DNA of 64,000 bases from Tipula vernalis (lineage: Eukaryota > Arthropoda > Insecta > Diptera > Tipulidae), in contig OY282560.1 in NCBI GenBank assembly GCA_958295665.1, positions 308,431,236 to 308,495,235 on the forward strand, given 5' to 3'. The position numbers and the translations under genes were made by a program. The notes under the pieces are model-generated. The model saw only the letters and a program-made list of their open reading frames with translations, did no database searches and had not been told where the DNA came from. Shown in pieces: positions 49,403 through 59,987 of this stretch. Within the stretch, counting starts at the first letter, position 1. Every line of letters begins with the position of its first letter.

Positions 49403-51145
49403 CTAAGTAAGTCTTTTGTTGAGGTTCTCTAGATTTCTCAGTATGACCTGTAAAACGAGATCCACTTTAGTCTGTTTCTGCTCTGTTTGTTGAACTATTT
49501 GAGCATAAGTAACTTTTTCATTTATTCGCTCTCTTTGTAAGTTAACATTAGGAGTCAACGATTTTGGCTCCGTGGTTTTTTTGATAGTTTGTACGTTTCT
49601 TGATGTAACTGGTTTACGTATTTTATCTCTCATTTTTTGCAGTTCTACTGCAACTTCGCATCCTCTGTAATTGGCTGGATGCTGGCCATTACAGTTGATA
49701 CACTTCGGTGTTGTATTTCGGGAAATTGTGCAGTCATTTCCTGCATGTTTTCCTCCACATTTAACACATCTTGCTTCTCGATGGCAGTATTTTTGTGTAT
49801 GATTATAATCTTGGCAGTTTTTACATTGCGGAATTTTCGAACCGAATTTATCACATGCCCAACATTTGATTTGGCTACTTCCGTCTCGGTATCTTGGTGT
49901 TGACCGTTCTGTGTTTATGCTGGTATCGATTTCTACTCGGCGTATTTTCATTGACGGTTTGGTGATGGCTTGTGCAGTTTCATTTGTTAACGCACAAGCG
50001 ATGGTTTCCGCAAACGTTGCTTTAGGTGACAACATCACCGCCCTGCGTGTCTCTGGATCTAGAATGCCGTCAATGAATGCGTCAATTTTTAGCCTTTCCA
50101 TATAATCGGCTGATGTACTAGTATGTGCTAGATGTACTAATCGCTCGATTGCCGATGAAAATTCCTGAAATGATTCTCCTCCCTTTTGGTAGCGGCTTTT
50201 CAATTCCATTCGATAGATTTCCCGCTTGTGATCACTGCCGTACTTCCTATCCAGCGCCTTCATAATTTCGAGATAACTGTTGCGATCTTTTTCCGGAATT
50301 GTTTGTAAGGCCTCCGCTGCTTCACCTTTGAGGGCCACTATTAACGCTGCGACAAGATGTTCATCATTCCAATGGTTTTGATTGGCTGCCGTTTCAAATT
50401 GAAATTTGAGAATGCTGAAAGATGTTGTTCCGTCGAATGTTGGTGGCTTTAACTTAATCGATTCAACGGTCTGAACCACTTGCGTCTTTGATCCACTTGC
50501 TTTGACATCATTTAGTTCTTTCTCGAAACGTTGAACCTCCGTTTTGACAAGTTGGACTTCCGTTTCTAATTTTTGTTCAACCTGTTGAATCTCCGTCTTA
50601 AAATTCGTTTGCAGTTTCTCTATTTCGCCTTGTACATTTGTAGACAATTCCAGAATTTTCTCGTCCATTCTCTGTTGGCCTTCGGCAATTTCCCCCATCT
50701 GCTCTATAATTTGGATTGGTTGTTCTATTTTCTCCATTTGTTGTTCCATCTGGTGTTTTATTTCCTGATTGGACTGGTTTATAGTATCCAACTGTCGTTC
50801 ATTTGATTGCTCAATTTTCACCATTTGTCGCTTGTTTTGATGTTCCATCATTTGGTTCATAGCAGCCATTAACTGCGACCAATCGAAACTTCTAGAATGT
50901 TCTTGGGTCTTTTCGACCAACGGTTGTTTATCTTCTGCTTTTTGCTCTATGGTTGCCGCATCCGTTACTTTCTCTCCAAAATCATGTTGATCGGCGTCTA
51001 ATCCTTCTTTCTCCATGGCGTTACGTAGTCGCGCTTGTAAACCTGCTTTAATACTATCAGTAGCCAAACCCCGTTTCTGTAGTTCTCTTTTTAATTCTGG
51101 AACTTTTAATTCGTTGAAAATCATTTTCTTTATCTTTTTATTCAC
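49403..51145 (-). CDS. Chimeric ORF: gypsy SAP-capsid gag fused to Jockey ORF1 zinc knuckles
   Basis: A single open frame of 580 codons. Residues ~8-50 form a SAP-type DNA-binding motif (LKVPELKRELQKRGL). Residues ~70-240 are Gln/Glu-rich with coiled-coil character. Residues ~230-390 are gypsy capsid (LKPPTFDGTTSF, FIDGILDPETRRAV). The first half of a CCHC knuckle (CWACDKFG) then changes directly into Jockey-type knuckles (CKNCQDYNHTQKYC, CVKCGGKHAGNDC, CINCNGQHPANYRGC) and a Gln-rich tail. The break is near 49845. Element B, whose gag is nearly identical, reads on as GHISRDC there. The start is the first ATG in good position 3' of the PBS. Whether the fusion is expressed is unknown. Confidence 0.88.
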   Translation of the reverse strand: MNKKIKKMIFNELKVPELKRELQKRGLATDSIKAGLQARLRNAMEKEGLDADQHDFGEKVTDAATIEQKAEDKQPLVEKTQEHSRSFDWSQLMAAMNQMMEHQNKRQMVKIEQSNERQLDTINQSNQEIKHQMEQQMEKIEQPIQIIEQMGEIAEGQQRMDEKILELSTNVQGEIEKLQTNFKTEIQQVEQKLETEVQLVKTEVQRFEKELNDVKASGSKTQVVQTVESIKLKPPTFDGTTSFSILKFQFETAANQNHWNDEHLVAALIVALKGEAAEALQTIPEKDRNSYLEIMKALDRKYGSDHKREIYRMELKSRYQKGGESFQEFSSAIERLVHLAHTSTSADYMERLKIDAFIDGILDPETRRAVMLSPKATFAETIACALTNETAQAITKPSMKIRRVEIDTSINTERSTPRYRDGSSQIKCWACDKFGSKIPQCKNCQDYNHTQKYCHREARCVKCGGKHAGNDCTISRNTTPKCINCNGQHPANYRGCEVAVELQKMRDKIRKPVTSRNVQTIKKTTEPKSLTPNVNLQRERINEKVTYAQIVQQTEQKQTKVDLVLQVILRNLENLNKRLT

Positions 51146-51146
51146 A

Positions 51147-51166
51147 ATCCCACCGCTGTCACCAAA
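51147..51166 (-). promoter_or_regulatory. Gypsy primer-binding site
   Basis: The complement reads TTGGTGACAGCGGTGGGATT, immediately 3' of the LTR. It resembles the complement of an insect tRNA-Leu 3' end (inference from memory of the tRNA consensus). The gag ORF follows within a few bases. Confidence 0.7.
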
Positions 51167-51167
51167 T

Positions 51168-51610
51168 TGTTACGTTTTTGTCTTGTCAATTAAGGTTCGT
51201 ATCACTGGATTGTGAATAATACAAAATCAATTCAATTTATCACCAACGAATTTATTTATTTCACAAAATTTATTACAACACAGTTTATCAATAAAAATTC
51301 ACAAAATCACTTTATATAAATTATTCTTAAATTTTACTGTTCACTTATAATTTTTATTTCCACAAAAACACTTTTTAATTCACTTTTTAATTCCTTTTTA
51401 ATCTTTACTCTATCGCTTACCAAATATTACTGCTCCAATTCGATTTCGTTCGCCTTTTTATATACACAAACCAAACTTCTAGAAAGCTCATGATTTTTCT
51501 AGTTAGAATAGTGTAGAACAATTTTATCATGGAAAATTCCATTTAGAACAGTTTAACATTGAGCTATTAATTTTAACTTATTCTATTAGACACTAGGTGT
51601 CACCGTCACA
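51168..51610 (-). repeat. Long terminal repeat (5' LTR) of the gypsy element
   Basis: On the complement it starts TGTGACGGTGACACC and ends AAAAACGTAACA, i.e. TG...CA, directly before the PBS. A TATA-like TATATAAAA lies near 51456-51464. AATAAA-type signals follow downstream. No second copy is visible in the window, so the boundary at 51610 rests on the TG terminus only. Confidence 0.7.
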
Positions 51611-51868
51611 ATATTAATAAATTCCATAATAATAAAAGTGTGTTTGATTTTTCCCCAAATAAAACAGAAGGTGTTTGTACCAAAAAGAATAATTGAAACA
51701 CGTATGTACTTACAAATTCAATTTATGTGTTCTTTATTTAAATTGATGCACCTTTTATCTTGAGTAAGATTTGCTGTTGACTAAAGCCGGAACAAGAAGC
51801 AAGTTTTTAAAACAATTTTTAATCATTACAAAAAATGAGATGAACAATACTAATATACATTGATACAT

Positions 51869-52678
51869 ATCCCTAGTAGAAAAAGTTCATCAAGTAACCA
51901 ATACAAGAATGCATCAACTCAAACAATTCAACAAAGTATATAGACTTTTGCTCAAGTGTATACTTTTCAACTGTTCAAATTTAGTGGAATATATAAAAAA
52001 TATGAATAAGTGAAAATATTGAAGAATAATTCAGGGAAGTTACTGATGCTATTCTGGTCCTTACTCGGTTTAAGAAATTTAATGTAAAAACCGTTAAAAA
52101 ATTCTATATTTTATATTTCTTTCTCCCTTCTACCTCTGTTGTATCTCAATTTTTTTGTTTAGTTTGCTTTTAAACATTGTGCAAATCAGTCACATATAAA
52201 AAATTTTGTTTTATGCCAAAAACCTGTTCAGCTCAAAATTAAGTAAATTATAATTTTATTAAGTAATTTATAATAATTAAAAATCATCGAAATATCTTTA
52301 AATGACCTGAATGAATGACATTTTGCATTTTACTGCGTACTTTCCCTTCCATTTTGTTACAGATATTTTGATTTTACACACGCATTTCATTTTGGAACTC
52401 ATGCGAAATTACTTACTATTTTAGAACACACTTTCTATCCAAAGTCAATAAGAAATGTATTAGTAATTTTCAATGATTATGTTACATAAACTTGCAATGA
52501 ATCGCTCTTCAACATTCATAATGAACCTCATTTAATTGTTCACAGAAACATTCATTTATAAATGAAAATTATATAAATGAGTTTAGTCCCGGGCCCTGAA
52601 TATAGTTCATCTAATGGTTCATTAGGAATTTCATCAAGAATTCATCAGTGAATTCATCGATTACCTTCTACTAGGGAT
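51869..52678. mobile_element. Candidate 810-bp element bounded by 13-bp inverted repeats
   Basis: ATCCCTAGTAGAA at 51869-51881 is matched by its perfect inverse at 52666-52678. The interior is AT-rich and has no ORF; words such as TTCATCAAG recur near the right end. I could not find a clear target duplication, so this may be a non-autonomous transposon or a chance pairing. 51611-51868 and 52679-53000 hold nothing else recognised. Confidence 0.35.
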
Positions 52679-53003
52679 TATAATAATGTTTTGTGAGTTT
52701 GTGGGAATATAAAACAAAATTGGTAAGTAATTAGATATATATATACAATACTTGCAAGTAAGTACATACAAATTACCATGTTACATAAATTTAAAAGAGA
52801 GTAAGAACATAAATTTATTTTAAATAGGGGGAAATTGTATGATTATTACAACTAATACATTCAATACTATAGATTTAAATTGATAATGATTGATGATTGA
52901 TTGATGATCATTACAATTTGGTCAACAGGGAAGTACAACTTTATTAATAATTTAATTTAATTACATACATTTGATAATTTTTCTTTTTTTTTTTCAGAAA
53001 CTT

Positions 53004-53032
53004 GGACACCTTAACATTCTCCCGCCCATGAA
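53004..53032 (-). promoter_or_regulatory. Polypurine tract and 3' LTR border of the Bel/Pao element
   Basis: The complement reads GGGCGGGAGAA followed by TGTTAAGGTGTCC. A purine tract next to a TG terminus just after the end of pol marks the start of a 3' LTR, which would extend leftward from 53016. The outer LTR end could not be fixed. Confidence 0.6.
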
Positions 53033-53044
53033 GTACGCAGTTAT

Positions 53045-54223
53045 TCATTCAGCTGGTAGCTTAACCAGATTATGGATAGGTCTCTTCATTATTGCATTTT
53101 TTGATTTCAGTGTAACCACACGTACCATTTCATCGTTCCCAGGATGGACATTAATTACACGTGCCAATCCCCAATATGCTGCTGGTAAGTTGTCTTTGAC
53201 GATAACTAAATCTCCGACTTCAAAATTTTTTGTAGCTGTTGAGATATTCCTTATGATATTTTTTCCAAAAAATATTTGTTGCTTGCTGTACATTGTTGCC
53301 ATCTGGTTAATCTATTCATTGGAATATCTGCAAATTCAGCCTCTGGAATTGATGTTAATGGACCCATGATCAGAAAATGCCCCGGTATAATTGCTTCTAA
53401 CGAGTTAATATCATCTTTAAATTGTGGACACAGAGGCCTTGAATTAAGTATACATTCGATTTCAGTGACGAGAGTACACATCTCTTCAAAGGTAAACTTT
53501 GCTCTTCCGGTAATGATACGCAGGTGTGTTTTCATCGACTTAACAGCGGCCTCCCAAACACCGCCTAAATGTGGAGCTGCGGGAGGTGAAAAATGCCAAT
53601 TGATGGTTTTTTCTGCAAGAAATGTACGAATGCTTTCATAATTTGAGGTCAAATCAGCTTTTGAGAATATTGTAGAAAATTTCCTATGAGCACCTACAAA
53701 ATTAGTACCGTTGTCTGTATAAACATCTGAAGGTAAGCCCCGTCTGCTCACAAAACGTTTGAATGCTGCTATGAATGCATCGGAACTAAGATCCGAAGCC
53801 ACTTCCAGATGGATTGCCTTTACCGATGGGCATACAAAAACACATATGTATGATTTTAGTAGTTTTGCTCCTCTCCCTTTTTTTGATTGCAGCATTACAG
53901 GTCCCGCAAAATCAATACCCGTATGAGTAAATGGTCGTGACTGTAACAGTACTCTGGCTTGTGGTAATGTACCCATCATTTGGTTTGAAGTTTTTGCTCG
54001 ATATCTCACACATTTGATACAATTGTGAGACTCTCGTTTCGTCAGCAAGCTGCCACCTATAATCCAATAATTATTTCAGAGAAGAGAGGAAAGTAAGGAT
54101 GGACTGGGATGTAAGAACAATTTGTGTTGATAAGATACTATAATTTTTCTAAGCATGATGCAAAATTATACGATGCTTTGTGTTGTAATTAAGCGAAGAA
54201 TTTTGGAGCCTCCCTCCAACCCT
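53045..54223 (-). pseudogene. Bel/Pao integrase
   Basis: The zinc-finger region with a Cys pair (HNCIKCVRYRA) precedes the catalytic core: GIDFAGPVMLQ (first Asp), VYTDNGTNFVGAH (second Asp), PHLGGVWEAAVKSMKTHL (catalytic Glu). The Bel-specific C-terminal domain follows (GDLVIVKDNLPAAYWGLARV). The core reads open for 265 codons (53251-54048). The link to RT (54049-54223) contains stops, and the C-terminal domain lies in another frame, so the copy is inactive. Confidence 0.9.
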
Positions 54224-56350
54224 TCAAATACCCTCTGCGTCCAAAAATGGTGATAACTTCGATAGAGTTGACTTGCTTTTGAGGTACTTATGTTTTCTTA
54301 GCTCCTTAATTACTGATGCAAAGCTGGTTTCTTGTGCAGTTAAAATGCAAACTTTTTCCGCTGTTCGCAATTCTGTTGCTGTGACTATACCTTGCCGCCG
54401 AGAAGTAGGATTTCGACAATTATATATGAATCGCTTACAAAATGCAACGATACGTTTTAATTGTGCCCAGGATGAAATTCGATTGAACAAATTATCTATC
54501 GAGTCATTACATTTTATAATTGTTTGAAACACAAGTTTTTTCTTTTCTAATTTTGTGGACTGCTGCAACCCGATTTGTGTTGATGGCCAATCACTCTCGT
54601 TTTTAATTAGCCAAGTAGGTCCAGAAAACCAGAATTCATTTGCAACAAAATCTACTGGTTGTATCCCTCGTGTTGCTAAGTCAGCCGGATTGTCATTTGA
54701 ACCAAGGTGATGCCAATGTTTACGAGGTAATATGTCCAGAATTTCCGACGTTCTATTCGCCACATAAGTTTTCCATCGCTTTGGGTGTCTGGACAGCCAA
54801 GCAAAAACGATCTCTGAATCACTCCAAGCGTAAACTTTTACTTCGTAATCCTTGAAAGCTTGTTGCACTTGTGAAAATATCCGTGCTAATAGTAGTGCTC
54901 CGTTCAATTCCAGGCGTGGTATTGAAATTGAATGAACTGGTGCAACTTTGGTTTTTGCGGTGACTAGTTGAATTCTTGGATATCCATTTGAGTCATAACT
55001 TCTACAATAGATGACTGCTGCTGATGCAGCTTCACTGGCGTCGCAAAACCCGTGTATTTGGATGTGGTGATGATTAAACAGCATTTGTCTGTGAATTTTA
55101 ATTTGTTCCAAGCATTTTAGGTTCAATTTAATATTTTCCCATTTTTCAGCAAACTTTCTTGGAAAAGGATCATCCCATGTTAAATTGTACAGCCATAACT
55201 CTTGAAATAGTATCTTAGTAGTTACTAATACTGGAGATAGCCATCCAAATGGGTCAAATAATTTTGATGCTTGTGACAAAAATATACGTTTGGTAAGTAC
55301 GGTGTTTGATGAGTTACTTTGTACCTTGTAAGTAAAATGGTCCGTTTCAGGTTGCCAGTGCAGGCCTAGCACTTTTATCATGTGGTCTTCAACTTTGAAG
55401 ATTGGAATACTCTTTTTGGTATCTGATTGACTGAGTCCTGCCATGAATGCTGACGAATTCGAAGACCATTTCCATAGTGTAAACCCACCGGAATCGAGAA
55501 GCTTAACTATATCGTCCTGTAACTTTAAAGATTCCTCAACGGTTGAAGCTCCAGTAAGAAGATCATCTACGTAACAGTCTCTAGAAACGATTTTTGATGC
55601 TAGTGGATATGTCGACTTGTTATCTTCTGACAGCTGTTTCAATGTCCTTGTGGCCAAAAACGGAGCGGCTGCTGTTCCATAAGTTACAGTATTTAGCCTG
55701 TAATGATCGATTTCGGCTTTTGGATCAAATCGCCAAACAATGCGTTGGTAATCTCTATCGGTAGGGTCTATCAAAACCTGCCGATACATCTTCTCGACAT
55801 CGGCACAGAAAACTATGTTGTGCATTCGGAACCTCATGATAATTACGGTGAGATCCTCTTTCACAGTTGGACCCACGAGTAATTTTTGGTTTAATGATAT
55901 CCCAGATGATGTTGAACATGACCCGTCAAACACCACATGTAATTTCGTTGTGCTGGAGTCGGTTTTCATTACGAAGTGGTGAGGTAAATAAAAATGTTCC
56001 GAATTGATGTTTATTTGGTCGTTTGAAATTTTCTCCATGTGATTCAACGCTATGTACTCTGCGATGAAAGAATGATACTCAAGTTTTAATTGATTATCTT
56101 TGTCCAGTTTTTTTTCGATGGCCAATAACCGTGACATTGCTGATCGTAACGAATCACCAAGTTGTTGCTGAATGTCATTGAATGGTAGCAACATACTGAA
56201 TACTGTACCGGCACTTAATATAATGTCAATTGGATTTCGGATATTGAAATTTGGATCCGCTAAATTTAATTCTTCAAATTGATGTACATATGTGTGGTTT
56301 TGTAAACGTTTGATTTGGCACTGATGATAATGATGCAAGAATATGTACAT
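54224..56350 (-). pseudogene. Bel/Pao reverse transcriptase and RNase H
   Basis: A 708-codon open frame carries the Bel/Pao RT hallmarks (YLPHHFVMK, KLHVVFDGSC, FCADVEKMYRQVLI, TYGTAAAPFLATRTL, CYVDDLLTGA). RNase H-like motifs typical of the family follow (HGFCDASEAASAAVIY, IPRLELNGALL, AWSDSEIVFAWL, NPADLATRG). This frame is essentially intact, but it is separated from protease and integrase by frame changes. The first ~30 codons up to NLADPNFN overlap a shifted protease frame and are not native sequence. Confidence 0.92.
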
Positions 56351-56714
56351 CTATTGTTAGATGTTGACGTGGATCGAATCGGGACGACAGTTTGACCGTT
56401 GATTTCCATCGTGACGTGGTATTCGAAGCTACTCCGCTCACGATAGTGTTTGACTTCCTTTGTGGAAGTTGTAGTAATTGTTTCACTAATGATTGTAAAA
56501 TGAGATTTCCCATTGATCCAGAATCCAGAAGTATGCTGCACTGTTGTACTTTGCCATACACATTTTGAATGTTTACTACAGCTGTGGGTAGTACATGTTC
56601 AGTGGCTGTGGTGTGAGCCATATGGACTTGATAATTCCCTTGTATGGACTGTTGATGATCAGGGGGCCTATTCTTGAATTCCACATCCATTTTCCACATG
56701 TGGACATCTGTCAA
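56274..56714 (-). pseudogene. Bel/Pao protease region
   Basis: The active-site strand CSILLDSGSMGNLI (D-S-G) is followed by Bel-type spacing toward the RT frame. The first ~20 codons derive from the neighbouring MITE. Upstream, gag continues only as a short piece beyond the MITE (residues IEPHTPP at about 56910-56935), which reads directly into the D-H-Q-Q-S segment at 56655. The MITE therefore inserted in this coding region. Confidence 0.8.
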
Positions 56715-56913
56715 AGTTCACACAAAACGTTCGAAAATTATAATTCGTATATAAAACACATGCGGCATGGGCATTTTCCTATATAGGGAATTTTTTCCAC
56801 ATGCTTATACCCATTCGCAAATATTCCCTTAGTACCGAAAAAATTAAATTTTTATGAATTTTGACAGATGTCCACATGTGGAAAATTGATGTGGAATTCG
56901 AGAATAGGGCCCC
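56662..56913 (-). mobile_element. ~252-bp MITE, copy 1, inserted in Bel/Pao
   Basis: The ends are inverted repeats of about 50 bp, starting GGGGCCCTATTC (complement) and containing CCACATGTGGACATCTGTCA. The interior is AT-rich with no ORF beyond accidental ones. It is nearly the same as copy 2, in opposite orientation. The target duplication is not clear; CCT is possible. Confidence 0.88.
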
Positions 56914-57240
56914 AGGTGGTGTATGTGGTTCAATTGATGGTGATAAAAAATGAATGAAAATTATCATGAAACCAAGCGCAAAATAAAATTGTTGATTGAC
57001 AAAGGACTGATTATTATATTTTTAACATTTTATTTAAATAATAAACACCTTTGCATTAAAGTATTACTTTATTACCACATAAATAGAACTTCGTATAAAA
57101 TTTTCATATAATGTCATTTGAGGTTATGTGGAAACGTCAACTTATCACTTTGATTCATCATTTTCCCCTTAAAATTCATTTTGCAGGGATCTCCACTAGT
57201 GATATAAAGGTGTGTTATAGCACCACAAAATGACCACCCA

Positions 57241-57465
57241 GGGGCCCTATTCTCGAATTCCACATCCATTTTCCACATGTGGACATCTGTCATAATTCAT
57301 AAAAGTTGAATTTTTTCGGTACTAAGGGAATATTTCCGAATGGGTATAAGCAGGTGGAAGAAATTCCCCACATAGGAAAATGTCCATGCTCCCTGTGTTT
57401 TATATACGAATTAAAATTTCCGAGCGTTTTGATGAATTTTAACAGATGTCCGCATGTGGAAAATT
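57241..57465 (+). mobile_element. Same MITE, copy 2, one end missing
   Basis: It starts GGGGCCCTATTCTCG and follows copy 1 (reverse complement) base for base with scattered changes. It loses similarity inside the second terminal repeat, after CGCATGTGGAAAAT. The DNA between the two copies (56914-57240) holds no recognised gene. Confidence 0.85.
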
Positions 57466-57566
57466 TGAACAAAAGTTTTCACCGCTGTTCGTTGTGACCA
57501 GTATTCACTATCAGTTCCAGTTTTCCGAACAATTTGTGTATTATAGAGAATCGACTATTTAAAATA

Positions 57567-57624
57567 ATGGATCATGATAAAAATAAAGTTAAGGGAAAAT
57601 TCCTTTCAAACTTAGAAAACTTTT
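57567..57624 (+). pseudogene. Start of an ORF interrupted by the non-LTR element
   Basis: An ATG at 57567 opens MDHDKNKVKGKF and remains open to the insertion site. The same frame resumes at 61992 after the element and one copy of the 12-bp duplication. I do not recognise the product. Confidence 0.45.
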
Positions 57625-58049
57625 GGTCCTTCAGGTGGTCAGGTGGAAATTGCTCGGGGTATTCAAGTTGGCACTTGCGGTCAGCTCCGTAACTTGCAAC
57701 TTCCACAAGTGCTCGTGTTACCTCCACGTGGTGACCGCTGGTAACTAGATTGCTGATTCTTTGGCTTCTAGGCTAAAATACGGCGCTAAAGGAGTCAACC
57801 TTAAACAAATCGCTGGGATGGGTTAAGGTGTTAATCGTACCGTGCCGATAATCGACTAGACTGGGGGCCCAGCTTTAAAACTAGCTCAGTCGCTAACGGT
57901 GGATCTGGATTGAGTAGCCTTATCTGTGTACTGCGGATCTCTGCACAGATGGACACTTATTTCTCCGCTACTCGTGGGAACAAATATGGATCTTCATAAT
58001 AACAAAAAACAACAAAAAGAGTTCGGCTCTCTAAAAAAAAACGGAAAAT

Positions 58050-59205
58050 GTGGACAACGAGACTCGGGTCTGTAGGCCTGACTCTAAGTCTACAAATAAA
58101 CAACGGGACATAAGCTCAAGCGAGGCTGGTCCCTCCACTCGGGTCACCAAATCTGAGTATAGAAATACAAAGCGGAACCAAAGCACGAACGAAGCTGGTT
58201 CCTCAAAACCAACCTTTAATACAAGGAGGAAGGCCTAGAGGGCCCTGGTTAAGATAAATAACATTTCGCCAGAAGACCGAACGGATAAGGACAAATCCTT
58301 GCTTGCGTGGGCAAAAACAATCACCGAAAAAAAGTCGGAAGGCCCTTCAGCTGGCTCACAGCTTAAAAGAAATAGATCTCAGGAGGAAACTCCTAAGATC
58401 GCAAAGCGAACTAAACTCCATGCTTCCGCTAGGAGGCCTTTTAACGAGGCCCTCAAGGATCAGCTGGTTGTGGCAGTTATTGATAAGTCCCTAAAGGATG
58501 GCAGTATCACGCCCGCCAATTGGGGAAAGGTGGAAGGGGCCTTAGCTACAACCTACCTGAAAGTCCTGTCGGATAATCCAGGACCTGCTCCGACTTGTCG
58601 GAATGCGGGCTGGCACAGGAATCAGGTGAAACTGAATGCCTGTGCAGATCAGAGGTCCCTACTGCTTTATAAGAAGGCAGTGGGGGGAATTGGCGAGGTA
58701 TGGCCCGGAGCCAGCCTGGCTGTGATTGATAGGGAGGAGATCCCCTGCAGACCAAGAGCTAGGGTATACATCCCTCCGGAGCCTAGTGATCCGAATGTGA
58801 TACTCCAGTTGTTGCAGGTTGGCAACCCGGAGTTGCCAACGAACAATTGGAAAGTTGCTAAGCTCGAGGAAACAAAGGCTACCTATAGGTTAGCTGTTAT
58901 CATCTTAAACAGGGAGTCACTGACTGCAGTAGAAAAACACCAACGGTTTAATCAACTATGGTTTCAGTGCAGTTACACTCAAGGTGTACAAGAAGGACGC
59001 GGACAAGCCGGAGGCTCCGAAGTCATCTTCAGAAACTACCACGGTGCTTGATAGCTCATCTGCGTGCGCGGATGTAGCCAGCCAAGCAGCAACTCTCTCC
59101 ACGGACACGGAGATGTCAACGTCCATGGAGTCTTTAAAGAGGCTCTCAGAGGACTTCTCATCAGGGGATGACTCTGATGTTACTGTGGTGGAGAAGAGAC
59201 TGTAG
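58050..59205 (+). pseudogene. ORF1 of the non-LTR element (DUF4780-like)
   Basis: The frame begins MDNETRVCRP and is rich in Ser, Lys and Thr. It meets a TAG at 58236, continues in the same frame with LLAWAKTIT, then the conserved part (ALKDQLVVAVIDKSLKDG, IDREEIPCRPRARVYIPP, LPTNNWKVAKLEE, FQC). Near 58965 it shifts to a frame ending in an acidic Ser-rich tail (SEDFSSGDDSDVTVVEKRL, stop at 59205). DUF4780-type ORF1s occur with insect I/Loa-like elements and presumably bind element RNA. Stop and shift show decay. Confidence 0.82.
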
Positions 59206-59207
59206 AG

Positions 59208-59840
59208 ATGACACTGACATTTATTCAAGTCAACCTTCACCACTCTAAGGCAGCATCAGTTGCTCTAATTTTAAAAATTGGAAAAGAAGCGACAGATGTC
59301 GTCTTGATCCAGGAACCTTGTGTCACTAAAGACCGGGTACTTGGGCTCAAGACTCCCTATTATAGATTAATACACGCGAAAAAAGAAGGTAAGGTTCGGT
59401 CGTGCATTCTCATTAAAACTAACATAAGTTGCTTTCTGTTATCAAATTTCAGTAACGGAGATGTAGCAGCGGTCAGCATTGAGGTCGATAAACGAAACCT
59501 CTGGCTAGTATCAGCTTACCTGGCTTATGATGAAGTGGATACTCCACCAATCATTCTAGGTGAGCTAATCTTGGAGGCTCAGAAGCGCGAGGTTGGAGTC
59601 ATCCTTGGGAGTGATGCAAATGCTCATCACACAATCTGGGAAAGTACGGACACAAATGAACGAGGTGTGATTAAATTTTAAGTACTAACCTTCATATATG
59701 TAACATAGGCAATAAGCCAACCTTTATAACTAGTAATAGACAGGAGGTATTGGATATTACTCTTGTCTCAAGCTTTTTTTCGATTAGTCTATTAAACTGG
59801 AGGTGTCGGAGGACCACTCCTTTTCTGATCATTGTTATCT
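59208..59840 (+). pseudogene. ORF2 endonuclease of the non-LTR element
   Basis: It starts at an ATG three bases after the ORF1 stop. Motifs: FIQVNLHHSKAAS, VVLIQEPCV (catalytic Glu), GVILGSDANAHHTIWES (Asp-x-Asn) and, after a frameshift near 59650, EDHSFSDHCYLQF (S-D-H). This is an apurinic-type endonuclease of the R1/I/Loa kind, which nicks target DNA for priming. Confidence 0.85.
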
Positions 59841-59987
59841 TCAATTTGAAATGGACTTGACTTCTCCAAAAAGTCCAATCTACATAAACAGGAGGAAAAC
59901 CAACTGGGATACCTTTAGAACTATTCTGGGTAATTCACTACCAGTTCCGGTGCCAAAACCTCAAAAACTGCGCAAGAGCTCGATGGC

